This document shows positions 22,247 through 34,529 of a DNA stretch of 64,000 bases, piece by piece. The stretch is from Buxus sempervirens. Lineage: Eukaryota > Streptophyta > Magnoliopsida > Buxales > Buxaceae. The DNA is taken from positions 13,496,205-13,560,204 of the forward strand of contig OX387184.1 in NCBI GenBank assembly GCA_947561395.2, written 5' to 3'. Both the position numbers and the translations under genes were made by a program. A model generated the notes under the pieces. That model did no database searches and had not been told where the DNA came from. It saw nothing but the letters and a program-made list of their open reading frames with translations. Position 1 is the first letter of the stretch. Each line of letters starts with the position of its first letter.

Positions 22247-24569
22247 TGTTAGAGATAATTTGAAAACTCGTGACCTTATATTACTGTGAGACATGGGAAA
22301 AATCACCGGAATGATCATCCCTCCGTCAACACATGGGGCTCGAAATAAAAGTAGGAGAGTCGCCACCATTCATAATTTTGAGGTGAGAATGGACACCAAA
22401 GAATTCAAAAATAGGCAAAAAGAGTTAAAAAGCAAATTCTAGGGTAAAAATAACCCTACTTGAAAATCAAATCCAGAGATGAGTAAGAGGATTAGATTAT
22501 GAACGGGGGAAGGTGTTAGGCACCCCCATTCATCCACACAAAGTGGTTGCCAAGTATATGTTCATGCAAAAGATAGAAAGCTTGCTAAAATCATAGAAAA
22601 TCTTGAAAAAGGACCAATGTGTGATATTTTCACATGAAGATCTAAATGGATTCTAGATCCTCTTTTATGTCAATATCATTTCTGGAATATCTCAAAAGAT
22701 GGAAATCCAAAACTCAAGTTGCTTAAAACCAAGTTAAATCAAATCAGGAAAATTCGGTAAAAAGTATGCCATTTGCCTTGAAATCATTCAAATCCAATTC
22801 TAAATTGAACCAAACCAAATTCATTTGAAAGATTAGGGTAAATAAGAGTCTCATGCAAAATTTCACTTCATTCCGATGAAAATCCTAAGAGTTATGCTCC
22901 TTTGAAGTTGCTGCTGGGGATTTTTAAAAGTGATAAGTAGGCAACTTTGGGAAATTGCATAGAAAAATCCACTCCATAAAAATCCACGAAAATTGGTGTG
23001 ATTGAAGTCTGTATGGCCATCTTTCAAAAGAAACTAGCCTCATACAAAAATCCCTTCGGATGTGCCTTGGGTGGTCTCCAGAAAAGGCCCCGAAGATCAC
23101 AGATTTACCCAGAAAAGTACAAATGAACAGTTCTGAGTAAATCGGCTACCAATAATTCAAAGGGAATCCAAAAATTATGAAACCAACTGGATTTGAAAAT
23201 AGACTCATGAAGGAGTACTCAGAAACAAAATTCACTCGAATCGGACTTAAAACGAACACATGGCGCTCCGTCGAAGTGACAAGTTCTGTATTTGAACCTG
23301 AACTGTCCACTTAACTTCGACAGAGAGGTGTCAAAAATCCATTTGATGGAAATTTATGAAATTTGGTGGACATAAACTAGACAGCCTCACCTTTCCCATA
23401 GTTCTGGAATCGCTCCAAAATTCATCCGGATGATGAAGTTATGAGCATCCGAAGTTAGGGTACAGGTGCTGTCCAGTTAGGCCACTTTTGAGTAAAACCG
23501 ACTCAAAACTGTGATCAAGTGTGTGAGATTCGTGTGAGATGAATCCAAAACTTTTGAAAAACATTTAAAACATTCCAGAATTTGATTGAGGCCATTTATT
23601 TGAGATTTATCACAATGAATGTAATAAACCCCAAATATGAGCCTATCCCGTCAAAACGGTGCTATGTATGTGCAAATGTGAGAAATTATATAAGATCAAT
23701 AGAACAACATAGCATGCATATATCTCCATCAAAATGAGGTTCTAAAATAGCCTAGGGTTCCATTCCATTATCGTTTCCCTCTGTTCTCTCTCCCCGTTAA
23801 ACATGGTTCTTCGAGATAATCAAGGGTACTTTGATTATAGAACGGTTTTCAATCATTCAAAAGCCTTATGCTACATGGGTTCTAGCACTAGGGTCAATCC
23901 CCAGTCTCGTTTCTCCTAGATCCCGCCTTCACGTTTTACGGCTAGGGGGAGTCTTGAGATACTTTGAGCCGGGGAAGGATTTCCACACACAAAAAGAGGC
24001 TTTATTCTACAGAAAGGTAGAAGAAGAGATCTAGATCTAATAAATTAAATACAGAAAATAAATGAGGGTTGAGGCTTACCTGGGGTTCTAGAAGCAATCC
24101 GGCAGCGGTTCCCTTCTTCACTCGGAGTTCTTCGATCTCCAAAAACTTGGCCATTTGCTTGAAGAGGAGCCTCCTATTTATAGGCAAAGGCTAAGGTCAT
24201 TGGTAGACACAACTTAATGTCTAGAACCCCCCAACCTTAACCCTAAGGCTATTTCCGAGATTTCCCCTCATTAAATGAGGGACATGATGGTAACAAGTGA
24301 TTTCTCTCGGAAAACCCTAATTTTGAGCAAAACTTATGTATCCGGTATGTCAGACCGGATACACAAGGGCCTTAAGGTATCCGGTAGAGAATACCGGATA
24401 CCCTAAGCACTGCTTGTATCCGGTACTGGTTACCGAATACGAAAAGGCCTGCTTGTATCCGGCCTGAGTTACCGGATACAGGTAAAAATTCATTTTCTTC
24501 AATTTCTGTGCTGGCTTTCAAGGAGATAATGATTTTTTATGATTGTTTGTGCAATTTGGGGTGTCTACA
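22247..24569 (-). mobile_element. Insertion of 2.3 kb, probably a solo LTR
   Basis: The block interrupts the protease intron, which is continuous in unit 1. On the minus strand it starts TGTAGACACC and ends CTAACA, the TG..CA ends of a retrotransposon LTR. It contains ggtgttaggcacccccattc, a motif I have seen often in plant LTR-type repeats. No internal coding region is visible, so a solo LTR fits best. The target-site duplication is not clear. It is younger than the tandem duplication because unit 1 lacks it. Family not assigned. Confidence 0.5.
24338..24479. repeat. Four hairpins in a 39-bp-period array inside the insertion
   Basis: Four 25-nt palindromes start at 24338, 24377, 24416 and 24455, exactly 39 bp apart. 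Each has the form gtatccgg..N..ccggatac (the third has ccgaatac), with a loop of 7-9 nt and a 14-nt spacer between. The loops and spacers vary but the stems are held, so the stem pairing looks constrained or recently amplified. Confidence 0.9.
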
Positions 24570-25304
24570 ATTACTTAAGCTAGATTTGCTTTTCAATACA
24601 TTGGGATGGCAAACCAAGAATTTTTTTTAATATTTGTATTGGAAGTAATTTATATTTAGCTTCTTTGACTTGTTGAATCCAAATATAGGATCTTGTTGGG
24701 CGTTTTCAACAGTTGCAGCCACAGAAGGAGTTACAAAACTCAGTAATGGTAAGTTAATATCCTTGTCGGAGCAAGAGTTGGTGGATTGCGATAGGAAGGA
24801 GGATCAAGGTTGTGAAGGTGGCCTCTGGACAGTGCCTTTGAATTCATCCAACAGAACCGTGGCCTCACCACTGAAGCTAATTACCCTTACAAAGGGGCTG
24901 ATGGAAGTTGCAACAAAAAGAAAGAAGCTTCTCATGCTGCAAACATCACTGGTCATGAAGATGTTCCTGTTAACAATGAGAAAGCACTACTAAAGGCTGT
25001 TGCTAACCAACCTGTTTCCGTTGCCATCGACGCTAGTGGAACCGACTTCCAGTTCTACTCAAGCGGAGTCTTCAATGGACCATGTGGAACTGAACTCGAC
25101 CATGGTGTCGCCGCGGTTGGTTATGGGGTAAGCAACAATAGAACCAAGTATTGGTTAGTGAAAAATTCATGGGGAACTAGTTGGGGAAAGGCTGGATACA
25201 TAAGGATGCAAAGAGATGTTCCTGCAAAGGGAAGCCTCTGTGGTATTGCCATGGATGCTTCATACCCAACTGCACGAACTAATGAAACTTCTGCCATGGC
25301 ATGA

Positions 25305-27225
25305 GCCAGGATCAGTTATTACGTGTATTTTCATCATTGTTATATATATAAGCTTATACTAGGAGAATTTACTCATGTATTGTGTCATATAGAAGATTTG
25401 ATTTCTGCAATGGCTGTCTGAAAGCCTTGTCTCTCACTTAAAGGCATAGGCAATGTCTAAGGGAGGATGCAACAGAAAACTATAAAGATATTTGTGGTTG
25501 TACTTAATTTTATGTTTAACTATAGTGGGGATTGTTGTATCTATTGCCGCTCTATAAAATCAATGATTTACCAACTTAATTTGTGGCCCTGCAGTCTTTA
25601 GTCTGTATTCTTTGGACAGCAAGATACGTATCTGAAATCAAAGCTAAATCATAAACACTGCTTCTCTGTCATGACTTCTTATAGCCATTGAAGAAGAAAC
25701 AAACAATTCATTGTAGAAAATGAGAACTGCAATCTCTCATGATGTTATCAATATCATATTTTCTCCACTTTTATTTCTTTAGGCATCACTTGATAATGTC
25801 AACAGATAAGTTTAGTGATGACAATAATTTTCAATGAAACAAGAGAATTAGCTGTTGAGCCGGGAAAATATTTTGAGGATACAACATGGTGTTGATTCGT
25901 CAACTTTCTGAACTTATCTAACTTCTATGAAACAATGGAATTATTAAGCTTGCTCTTTAGGGACTGGAAATTCCCATTTCTTAGATTCACACCCCCTTAA
26001 GAGTTTTGGAGTTCAATAGATATGTATGAAGAAACATGATTCGTTTTTTTTTAGTTAAAAACATCCAACAAAACATTTTATTATCTGATGAGAGGAGACA
26101 AGACAGAAGTGTAGAATCTTATTGTCTCAAATAGGCTTCCCCTCTAGTAGAAAGAAGGGTATATTCTTGCTGAGCTGAAAACTACTAGTGATGAATTGCC
26201 TAGAATTTGATCCTTTTCCATTCCCAATTCCCAAAGACCCATCTTGCTGCTTTTTTCCTACACATGTTTGACTTCAATGAAGGCTTGTTCATGACAGGAG
26301 CTGATTGGCCATATCCGTCAATCAGCATTTTCTAGAGAATAATAACATTTAAGATGACAACACAAGTTCTGTTTCATCATTCCAATCTGCCAAAATTCTC
26401 ATTTAAATCATAAAGCGATGATGGAACTGGGATTCATGCTGTCAAACCTAACAAGATACCTAACCTACTATATAGTTTGCCCATTAGTGTCAGGAACATC
26501 ATCTCTGCTTTCAAATTTGTTTGTATATTCTTCCCAACTCAACTCCCTTTAATCAAAACTATGACTAGAGGATTGCTATTTTGTTGAATCTAAACATACA
26601 CGCAAAGCTCCTTATATTTTGATCTGTGTAATCAAATGGGTAGTCATCCTCAACATCTATGGTATACTAGAGATAGATTTTCTGCAACCATGTATGGTTA
26701 AAGCCACATGCCAAGTGCTAACCATGTCAAAATTTATTTAATTTTAAACATCTGATTTCTCTGTTTCACTCTAATAGATGGTCAATGGAAATAATGCAAA
26801 AACATAAGTACATTCGCGCAAGCCATTCTTCACATTTCCATCAAATCCTGAAAGAGAGGCGAAGCGAGAGTTAAATATCAGTAGAATTAACATGCTCACA
26901 AAACCAAAAATAAAAAGGAAAAAACCGACATTCATAATGATCAGTGCAACGAAGAGAACAATGTAGGGTTTCGGTCAAATTTGGTTTTACGAAATCAAAT
27001 AAAAACTCCTACAAAAAGTGTTTTCAAGACAAATAACTGTCACTATACTGAACTTATGAAGGAAAAACATGAGGGGCACACAAAAATAAGTTGCTTTTGA
27101 TTAGCATTCAAAGTATATTGTTTTAGAAAGGTGATAGCAAAACAGAAAATTTTCGCTTTTGAAGAAAGCAATTTAGAGACCACTTTTTATATGGTACCTT
27201 CTTCAGATGAATTCTTCAGGGTCAG
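25305..27225. other. 3' flank of protease unit 2 and unique intergenic DNA
   Basis: 25305-25975 is the 3' flank shared with unit 1. 25976-26190 matches the first ~200 bp of the array unit (compare 15641-15840 and 20153-20340), then stops before a third prolamin-like gene. 26191-27225 is unique AT-rich DNA with no gene recognised. Confidence 0.6.
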
Positions 27226-28184
27226 TCAATGCTTGGCATCTTCATCTTCGCAAAACTAGGAGTATTGATCTGAGTCCATTAAAGAGTTTACGTCACCTGC
27301 ATTGCTCATCTCAACCTTTACAATCCAACCATTTTCGTAGGGACTGGCATTAACCTGAAGCAACAACCATAGATTAAAAATTGAAATAACAACTCATCAC
27401 TGGTGTTCTGTGGTTTAGAGAAGCTGAATTCCAACAATACTAGGAAATCATGAGAGAAAACAAAAAACACTTACTCTAAAACAGTTCAGGAAGCCCTTGA
27501 ATAGGAAACCAATTTTTAAATTCCTTTTTCAATGGAAAGACATCCATGGATTGGTGAAAGAAATTTTAATGGCATAAAGTTATGAAGGAACAAACTTGTT
27601 CAACAGGAATGGAAGATGCCTAAAAATTAAGAATTTGACCCATAAAAAGCCTATAGACGGTTTAGCACATCGAAGGAATATTATTCGGAACAGAAAGTAG
27701 CAAGTATTTATTAGTAGAAATGTTTAACTTTTTAAAGAAATTGCTGGAAATCAATCATCTTACAAGTTTTATTGTTTTATTTATGAAGTATGCAGGTACG
27801 GTTTTTCAATACCATCTTAACATAGAATAGCAAGCAACAAGAAGTTTGCTCAATATCACAACCAAATCAAAAGAATTAGGATATGATTTAGAGAGCTATT
27901 ATATAATTGTAATGGAAGTTTCAAATTCAGAAATGGTAAAGAACAAATGTATATGGAGGCACTTAGTATGAACGGAAAGTAAGTCCAGTAAACTTATTTT
28001 CATTCACAAACAGCCTGATGAGTTAATTACTATAAATTGTTTGGTAAATCGAAATAGATGCTGACTAGCACAATACTTCTGCATGCATATAAGTGGATGC
28101 AGATATAGTGATTGAAGAGGTCCAGTACATAATATAGCATACGGAAAATATAGAATAAATTAAACAGATTATATAGAAAGTAAG

Positions 28185-28310
28185 AATAATCATCATAAAT
28201 GAATATAAGATTGGTGCAAGTAACGATTGTTAATATAATTTTTATATGAATAATCATCATAAATGGATATAAGATTGGTGCAAGTAACAATTATTAATAT
28301 TGTAAAACCT
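28185..28310. repeat. Two 64-bp tandem units
   Basis: aataatcatcataaat starts at 28185 and 28249. The second unit repeats the first with few changes. Confidence 0.75.
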
Positions 28311-28522
28311 TTTTAGTACAACAAGGGATGTGATAGGCCCAAGGTTATTAAAATTTGTAGGCAAAGCTAGGCAATAGACCTGCCTACAGCCTACATGATT
28401 AGGTGGTTGCCTAGGTGATGAATTCTAGGCCAATTCAGTTTAAATAATTCCTAAGCACTCAATGACAAGTCTAACAATATTATATCCCACACTTTCTCAG
28501 AAAAACAGTATATCCTTCCTAC

Positions 28523-29906
28523 TGTAACGCCCTAGAAAATTAATAGGGGTATTTAGTCATTTCCTAAATAACCTATTTAATTAATTAAATTTCTAATAGG
28601 CTGAAAATTTAAGTAGAATTAATATAGGGGTATTTAGTCATTCCCTAAATATGGAGTTTTATCATCATTAGGTGAGAAAAAGGGTATTTTAATGAATATA
28701 GTTAATTAGGGAAACTTAAATTGGTAAATAAATGAAGAAATAGGGTAAATATATAATATTAAAATTAGGGGAAAATAATATTACGAAAACTGAAGAAAAT
28801 AGAATAATTATTAGAGGTTTTAGAGTGGGATAGACATCCAACTTAGGTTGGATTAGGAAACCTAACACCCTATTATAAATATTACATTAGGATTCAATAT
28901 TAGAACTTTTTATCAAAATTGAAAGAAGGATTAGGCGTGAGAAACCCTAGAAGAAGCTTAGACGTTGGAAAAAATTGAAGGAAGTTTGCTGATCTAAAGA
29001 GAACTCGAGGTGTTTAAGTGAAAAAGGTAGGTGGATCATTAACTTTATTCTGCTTGGAGATTTTAGATTGATATTTGGCTATTAAGTTTTACTATAATGT
29101 TACCATATAAAAGAATATTAGAATCATTATTAGAGGTTACGTATAGGGCTTAACGGAGACACTCTGGGATGATCGAGATCAAAATATAATGTATGATTTT
29201 CTAATAACCCTACGTTTAGCCCCATGAACTGTCAATTAATTCCTTCTTATCCATATAATTCAATAAACAATATCTACCGTTTCATTTTTATTTACAGCCA
29301 TTAAATATTAATTAATAATTAAATAGAAAACAGTTTAGAACAATTCGTATGTAATTTAAATCGCTAGAAAATAATAAGGTATAGAAAATAACTAGATTTT
29401 TATGCTAATGTTTTATCAATATAATGATAACATTATAATAATAGTAGCCAAATCTACAATCTAAAAATCTCCAAACTAAATTAAGTTCATGATCAACCTA
29501 CCTTTTTCGCTAAAACCTCAAGCCCTCTTTGGATCATCAAGCTTCCTTCAATTTTCTCCAACGCCCAAGCTTCTTCTAGGGTTTCTCACGCCTAAGACTT
29601 ATTCCAATTTTGATAAAAAGTTTTAATAATAAATCCTAATGTAGCATTTATAATAGGGTGTTAGGTTTCCTAATTCAACTTAGGTTAGATATCTATCTCA
29701 ATCTAAAACCTCTAATAATTATTCTATTTTCTTTAATTTTCATAATATTCTTTTTCTCGCCTAATGATGATAAAACTACATATTTAGATTCAAATTAAAC
29801 TTATATTAATTCTAATTAAATTTTTAATCTATTAGAAATTTAATTAATTAATTAGGTTATTTAGGAAATGACTAAAATACCCCTATTAACTTTCTGGGAT
29901 GTTACA
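28523..29906. mobile_element. 1.4-kb fold-back element with ~0.5-kb inverted arms
   Basis: The left arm (28523-~29105) and right arm (~29400-29906) are inverted copies, from tgtaacgccctagaaaattaa at the left end to ttaactttctgggatgttaca at the right, through tagaagaagctt and aggtaggtggatcat. A spacer of about 290 bp separates them. The arms resemble the start of a gypsy-type LTR (TGTAACNCCC) with a TATA-like tract, so this may be two LTR pieces joined head to head. No coding sequence. Confidence 0.7.
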
Positions 29907-30017
29907 CCCACCAATATAACTCAACAAGATGATCAACTCATTAAATGAGAGAAACAAAAAATGAGATGAATTCAAAATAAAGCTCAAGGTTAGGAATTAT
30001 AGAAGCCCGATTTAATG

Positions 30018-30150
30018 AATAAATCATGTGGCAGCTAGCAAGTAAAGTTTCTTGCATGCCTGTATGAATGTTTCATAAATAAATCACGTGGCAGCTAGCA
30101 AGTAAAGTTTCTTGCATGACTTTATGAATGTTTCATGAATAAATCATGTG
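30018..30150. repeat. 60-bp tandem repeat
   Basis: aaataaatca(t/c)gtggcagctagc repeats at 60-bp spacing: two full units and the start of a third. Confidence 0.85.
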
Positions 30151-31439
30151 GGAATGCATGTGTTCACTGCTTACTAGTTAAAGGAATGTGTTAATTTCAC
30201 AACAAGTTAATGAATAATATTGAGAATAAGCATTAACAACTAATTAGACAAAAAAAGTTAAAAAATGAATATTTCATCACCACAATTACAAAAAGATATT
30301 AGAAAGGTTTTGGTACTAATAAAAAAAATCCAAAAAAATGGATAAAGTCAATGATACGTCATTGAGTACATGCAAGAGAGAGAAATAAAAGTAGCTATGA
30401 AGTGCTTAAAAAATAAAAGGAAAAAATAATGTTCAATTACAAAACAGGATAAGACATGATGGGAAGAGGCTTCTTGTGGAAAAAATTACTAAAAGCTCCA
30501 GCTAATAGCAGTCTGTTTGGATGATTAAAAGACAAAGAAACTTGCTTATTTTGGCATCTAATCCTTCCTCCTTCAAATGAATAAAGCTTTAATGTGTTTT
30601 CATAAATAAAAGAAATGAACATGCTAATTGTTATTAATTAGACTAAGCTATAATTATGTAATTAAGAGTACTTCGTTATTAATAACTTAATTTGAAATTT
30701 TTGCACATAAAAAGTTACATATGTTTAATAACAAAGAATTTCAAAATTATGTAATTACTTAAGCTAAGCAGTTTCCTGACCTAAATCATGCCTAGGTAAG
30801 CACCACCAAGGTCCTAAGAAGAAAGGCAAAGTTGCCTAGGCTACTATTTAAACAACATCGGATGGGCTTAGTATCAAGGGTTTATGCACTGTTGATAAAC
30901 TAGGGAACATGAACTGCCAAACCATGTAAACTTGGTTTAAAGACCTAAAATAACCTGTATAAAGGATTGGAATACAAGATGGTTAGGCATCAATATTAGT
31001 AAACAATACCAGAGAGATTGTAGAAGAAATGATTTATTTAAGTGTAATCTGGAGAAAATTTAATTTTGACCAAACAATATCTAGTAATTTTAACGGACAG
31101 GCTGTCTGGAGAATACAAGTACCTTTAAGAACAGAAATTTAGAACTTAAAAAATCAAAACAAGAGACTATCTGCAGTATTCTTGTTTCTTTAGTAGAAGT
31201 TATGTAAATATTCTTTAGTATGAAAATGGTGGCCCTAGTGGAATGTCGATGAGTATTAAACGGGGATACGGTAACAAATATAAACTATTTGGATATAAGA
31301 AGGTTTCAGTTTACGATAAAAGTTGGTCTCATGAACAATAACAGAAATACCATTGGGAATTGATAGAGGATAATGCACAGTTGGTTGATAGGTCAAGCGG
31401 CTAACATACCTATTGAGGATTTTCTGTTATGTAATAATT

Positions 31440-31610
31440 TTCAGGAGTTAGAACAAAAGGTGTGATTCGATTGTATGAATTCATCCCTGTCCTAGAGGGT
31501 TCCCTAAGCTAGATATGTAGTTACCTGGTTGTCCTGGTACACTTTTTGTGTACCTTTATTCTACTTTATCATATATATAATACACTTGCTTACTGATAAA
31601 AAAAAAATTG
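31440..31610 (+). mobile_element. Possible LINE 3' tail
   Basis: The sequence cacttgcttactgat followed by nine As at about 31600 looks like the 3' end of a plant L1-type element. No reverse transcriptase is visible upstream, so it would be a short 5'-truncated copy. Confidence 0.35.
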
Positions 31611-32549
31611 ATAGAAGAATTTAACTGTTAATCTTTAAGTATAGACTTTGAGAAAGATAAAGAAGCTAGTAACTATGACTTACCAAACATATATCAGCTT
31701 TCATGAGAATGTTCGACTACATTTGGAGACGTAAAGTGGGTGAGAGGGCTTTCCATGGGAACTGGATTTGTAAGAACCTACATCCAAATACTACAAAAAG
31801 TTTGTACAAAGAAGGGAGGGACTACAATTAAAGAATGTAGTCAGACCCACAATAGATAGTTTGGATATCAGAAGATTCGAAAAGGGTTTATGAGGCGGAT
31901 TTGAAAGAACCCTGTGGCTACTTTCTGGGATAAAGCTTAGAAAGGGATCTTCAGAATCTATTTTAACAGTTTCATGTTAAAAGGGTTTGGAAATTAGGAT
32001 GATACTTCCATTAGTCTTATTACTGAATTGGGTATGCTAATGAATAAAGGAATTTCAGGCCTATTATTTTACAAATGATAATTACAGAAGTCTTGCATAC
32101 ACGCTTGCAGTAAAAAAAAGAGAGTACCAACCCAATCCATCACCGCCTCTTCAATCCTAAAAATCAACAGGATATTATAGAAAAGTACAAGAGAATACAA
32201 AGAAGATCAGGAACTCTGTAAACAAAGGCCAGATCAACTCCCCAGCTTCTATTACAACAAAACTTAGGCCAAATCAAAAGAACCGCCCCGGAAAACACCA
32301 CAGATCAAGCATTTTCAAACACTGACAGACAAGATCTATCGGTATTAATATCCTTTTCGTAATTATTTCCACGTTCTGCTTTCAAAATCCATTAACAAAT
32401 AAATAAACAGTAAAAAAAAAAAATTTTTTTTTTTGGAAGAAGGATTAAACTTTGGGTATTGATTTACCAGACGCAAAGCCTCGGTGGAAAACAGAGATCC
32501 TGAGATGAGAAGCAACTCTTGAAGCCCACAATCTGGACGCCATGGAAAT

Positions 32550-34529
32550 CAAAACTCTACTTCTTTCCACTCGTGTGAAGTGCCTTGAGACTTGAGAGTG
32601 CACGTTTTTTAGGTTTGGAATCTTATACGAAAATAGCTTTTCCCTAGAATGTATAAAGCCTTTATTTATTAGGTGCCACATGGAAGTAGGAGTCAGTTTT
32701 GTAATCATATCCGACATATTCCTGTTACAAATAAACCCCACCCACGGTTGGTAGAGATGGCAATGGTTCGATTTTGAAAATACTACAAACCTAAACCCTA
32801 ACTGAACTAAAAGGGTTTGGTTCGGTTTGGTTCATATGTTTTAATCAATGTACCAAACTATCCCTAATTGGTGGTCTGACTTCAGCATTAAAACCAAGGG
32901 TGTCACCTGGACTGGCAATAAAGTTTTGTACTTAACATAATCAAGACCTAAGTTCCACCCCTGCTCTTGTCAAAAGGAAGTAATGCTTGACAGCCCCACC
33001 TCTAGTTAAAGACACTGGTTGTCGTTTGAGTTGCAGCCATTGCTTGAAGCCTGCAGTCCCTCTGAGGCTGCCTTATGGAGGTAAGTGGATAGGCACGTGT
33101 GTCATTATCGGCTATGTGTCGAGAAGGCAAATCCCTTTACCTTATGTAACAAAAAGAAATGAAATTATTTTGCACCTTAAAACCAGAATGAATCTGTTTA
33201 TGAAAAACCGAACCGAACCGAATCTGTTTTATATAATATAAAACGAACCGAAACCAATTATTAACGACCCAAAACAGCAGCTTTGGTTCATTTTAGTTTA
33301 TTGGTTAACCAAACCGTTGTCATCCTTGGTGAGTGCGGACTCGACTTGCTATTAAATTTGCTTTAAAAAAATTTGCTATTAAGTCTTGGAAAACTGAAGT
33401 AACACGAATTTCATACATGGTTCATGATTTAGATGAATTGGCAAGGGTATGCTAGGAAGCAATAGCCTTGGTGGGTGCTGAGTGATAACTAAAATTGCCA
33501 TTAAATTTGCCTTGAGAAACAAAACCAAAATCTTGATATTAAATTTATGACGCCAGGTTGATTGGTATTGTGCACCAGTGTTGGAAAATTGGTTTAATAT
33601 GGATTTCATACATGGTTCATGATTAAGATGAATTGGCAAGAGGGATGTCCGGAGCCAAAGGTGACCCACTAAAGGGATATTTTGTTATTGGGTTTTATCA
33701 TATTTGTAAATTTGTCAAGATGGAAGTGATAGGTATTGCCTCATAGAATTTTCTAATTTGAAAAAAAAACCCCACTTTAGCCCCATTAAAGCCAAAAAGC
33801 ATATCCAATCTTGTGTCTTTTAGCCACCCAGATCAATTTGAAATTAATCTCTTTAAACCTGTCTTGACAGATTGAGATCTCACTGTACTGTATCCCATCA
33901 TAGAAACTAAGTTCAAGACAATCCGGTGATGGAAATACCTGATCCAACCAATCACCCTTCTCAATCCCTTCAATAAAAAGGTAGATTGGAGTGGGGTCCA
34001 TCATGAACCATTCTTAATTACATAATGCTTATTCACTGCATGATAGATACAATTTAACTGCTATTCAAATTAATCAGTTGGAAAGACCTGTGTTAGCAAC
34101 CCTGTGGTCAGCTTATTACTCTCAGCACTTGATATCAACTCTATAACCAAGAGGGTTGCTCTTAAAACAAAGAAGATCACATCACCTGGAAACCATTTTC
34201 AGTTTTGGCCAATCATGACAGTTGGCAAAATATATAGATGGTTCAGATAGGTGAACTTGATTCAATTTTTACGGCATTCAAAACATTATAAAGATCCAAG
34301 GAACTGGAAAACAACAGGCAAATTTACATTTAGTTAAAGCCCATAGGGTACAGCTTGCAGGTATCTGTTCTTGTATAGCTTGATCATCCATTCAGGCAGT
34401 GAATGGTAAACCAGATTCTTGTATTGATTATATACATTTAGTCTGAATTCCAAGTTACTATATTTTGACTTAATTTAAATATTAAAGACGTACCAGGAAG
34501 CATGATATAGCAGGAGTACGTTATTCTCT
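32550..34529. other. Intergenic DNA between H-protein remnant and PPR gene
   Basis: AACCGAACC-type repeat words at 32815-32835 and 33205-33310 resemble the outer repeat at 12660. Direct repeats of about 45 bp (catacatggttcatgat..agatgaattggcaag) lie at 33412 and 33606. An open frame at 33786-34004 (minus) is not recognised. The rest is featureless. Confidence 0.55.

Larger units (their letters stand above)
22079..25304 (+). pseudogene. SAG12-type papain-like protease, unit 2, dead
   Basis: The ATG and signal peptide are preserved (22079-22195, MAFTHQLQCTFLILLFILGM), but about 354 bp covering the prodomain, the start of the mature chain and the intron donor are deleted after ISM. Exon 2 (24689-25304) still shows [26 protein letters not shown] and VKNSWG. 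A 1-bp deletion near 24828 (CTCATGGAC in unit 1, CTCTGGAC here) shifts the frame. The intron also contains the 22247-24569 insertion. The exon 2 sequence is otherwise better kept than in unit 1, so the two copies decayed separately. Confidence 0.9.
20153..25975. repeat. Prolamin-like/protease tandem array, unit 2
   Basis: Second copy of the 15641-20152 unit, enlarged by a 2.3-kb insertion at about 22247-24569 and shortened by deletions in the spacer and in protease exon 1. Confidence 0.85.
28341..30858. mobile_element. CCTAGG-rich repeat split by a fold-back element
   Basis: The left end (aaggttattaaaatttgtaggcaaagctaggcaa) is roughly the inverse of the right end (ttgcctaggctactatttaaacaac). 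Similar words at 5741-5805 suggest a family. It looks like a hAT-like non-autonomous element that later received the fold-back insertion at 28523-29906. Ends are approximate. Confidence 0.4.
27226..32543 (-). pseudogene. GDH2: Mitochondrial glycine-cleavage H protein, eroded
   Basis: First exon (32468-32543) encodes the mitochondrial presequence MASRLWASRVASHLRISVFH; WASRVASHLRISV is as in Arabidopsis At2g35120. Last exon (27226-27354) encodes VNASPYENGWIVKVEMSNAG, then LMDSDQYS and FCEDEDAKH. H protein carries the lipoyl arm of the glycine decarboxylase complex in the mitochondrial matrix. I could not find the middle exons, with the HEWV and GAVESVKA lipoyl-lysine region, anywhere between the two. 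The 5.1-kb gap is full of repeats. In the last exon an expected AAG codon is TAG (27256-27258), removing the final nine residues. Probably a pseudogene, but a missed exon is possible. Confidence 0.7.

Noticed and set aside
22148-22369. Minus-strand 73-codon frame across the protease/insertion border
   Set aside because: It spans the insertion junction and matches nothing.
24338-24479. CRISPR-like array
   Set aside because: Plant nuclear repeat DNA; the units are variable palindromes with 14-nt spacers and there are no cas genes.
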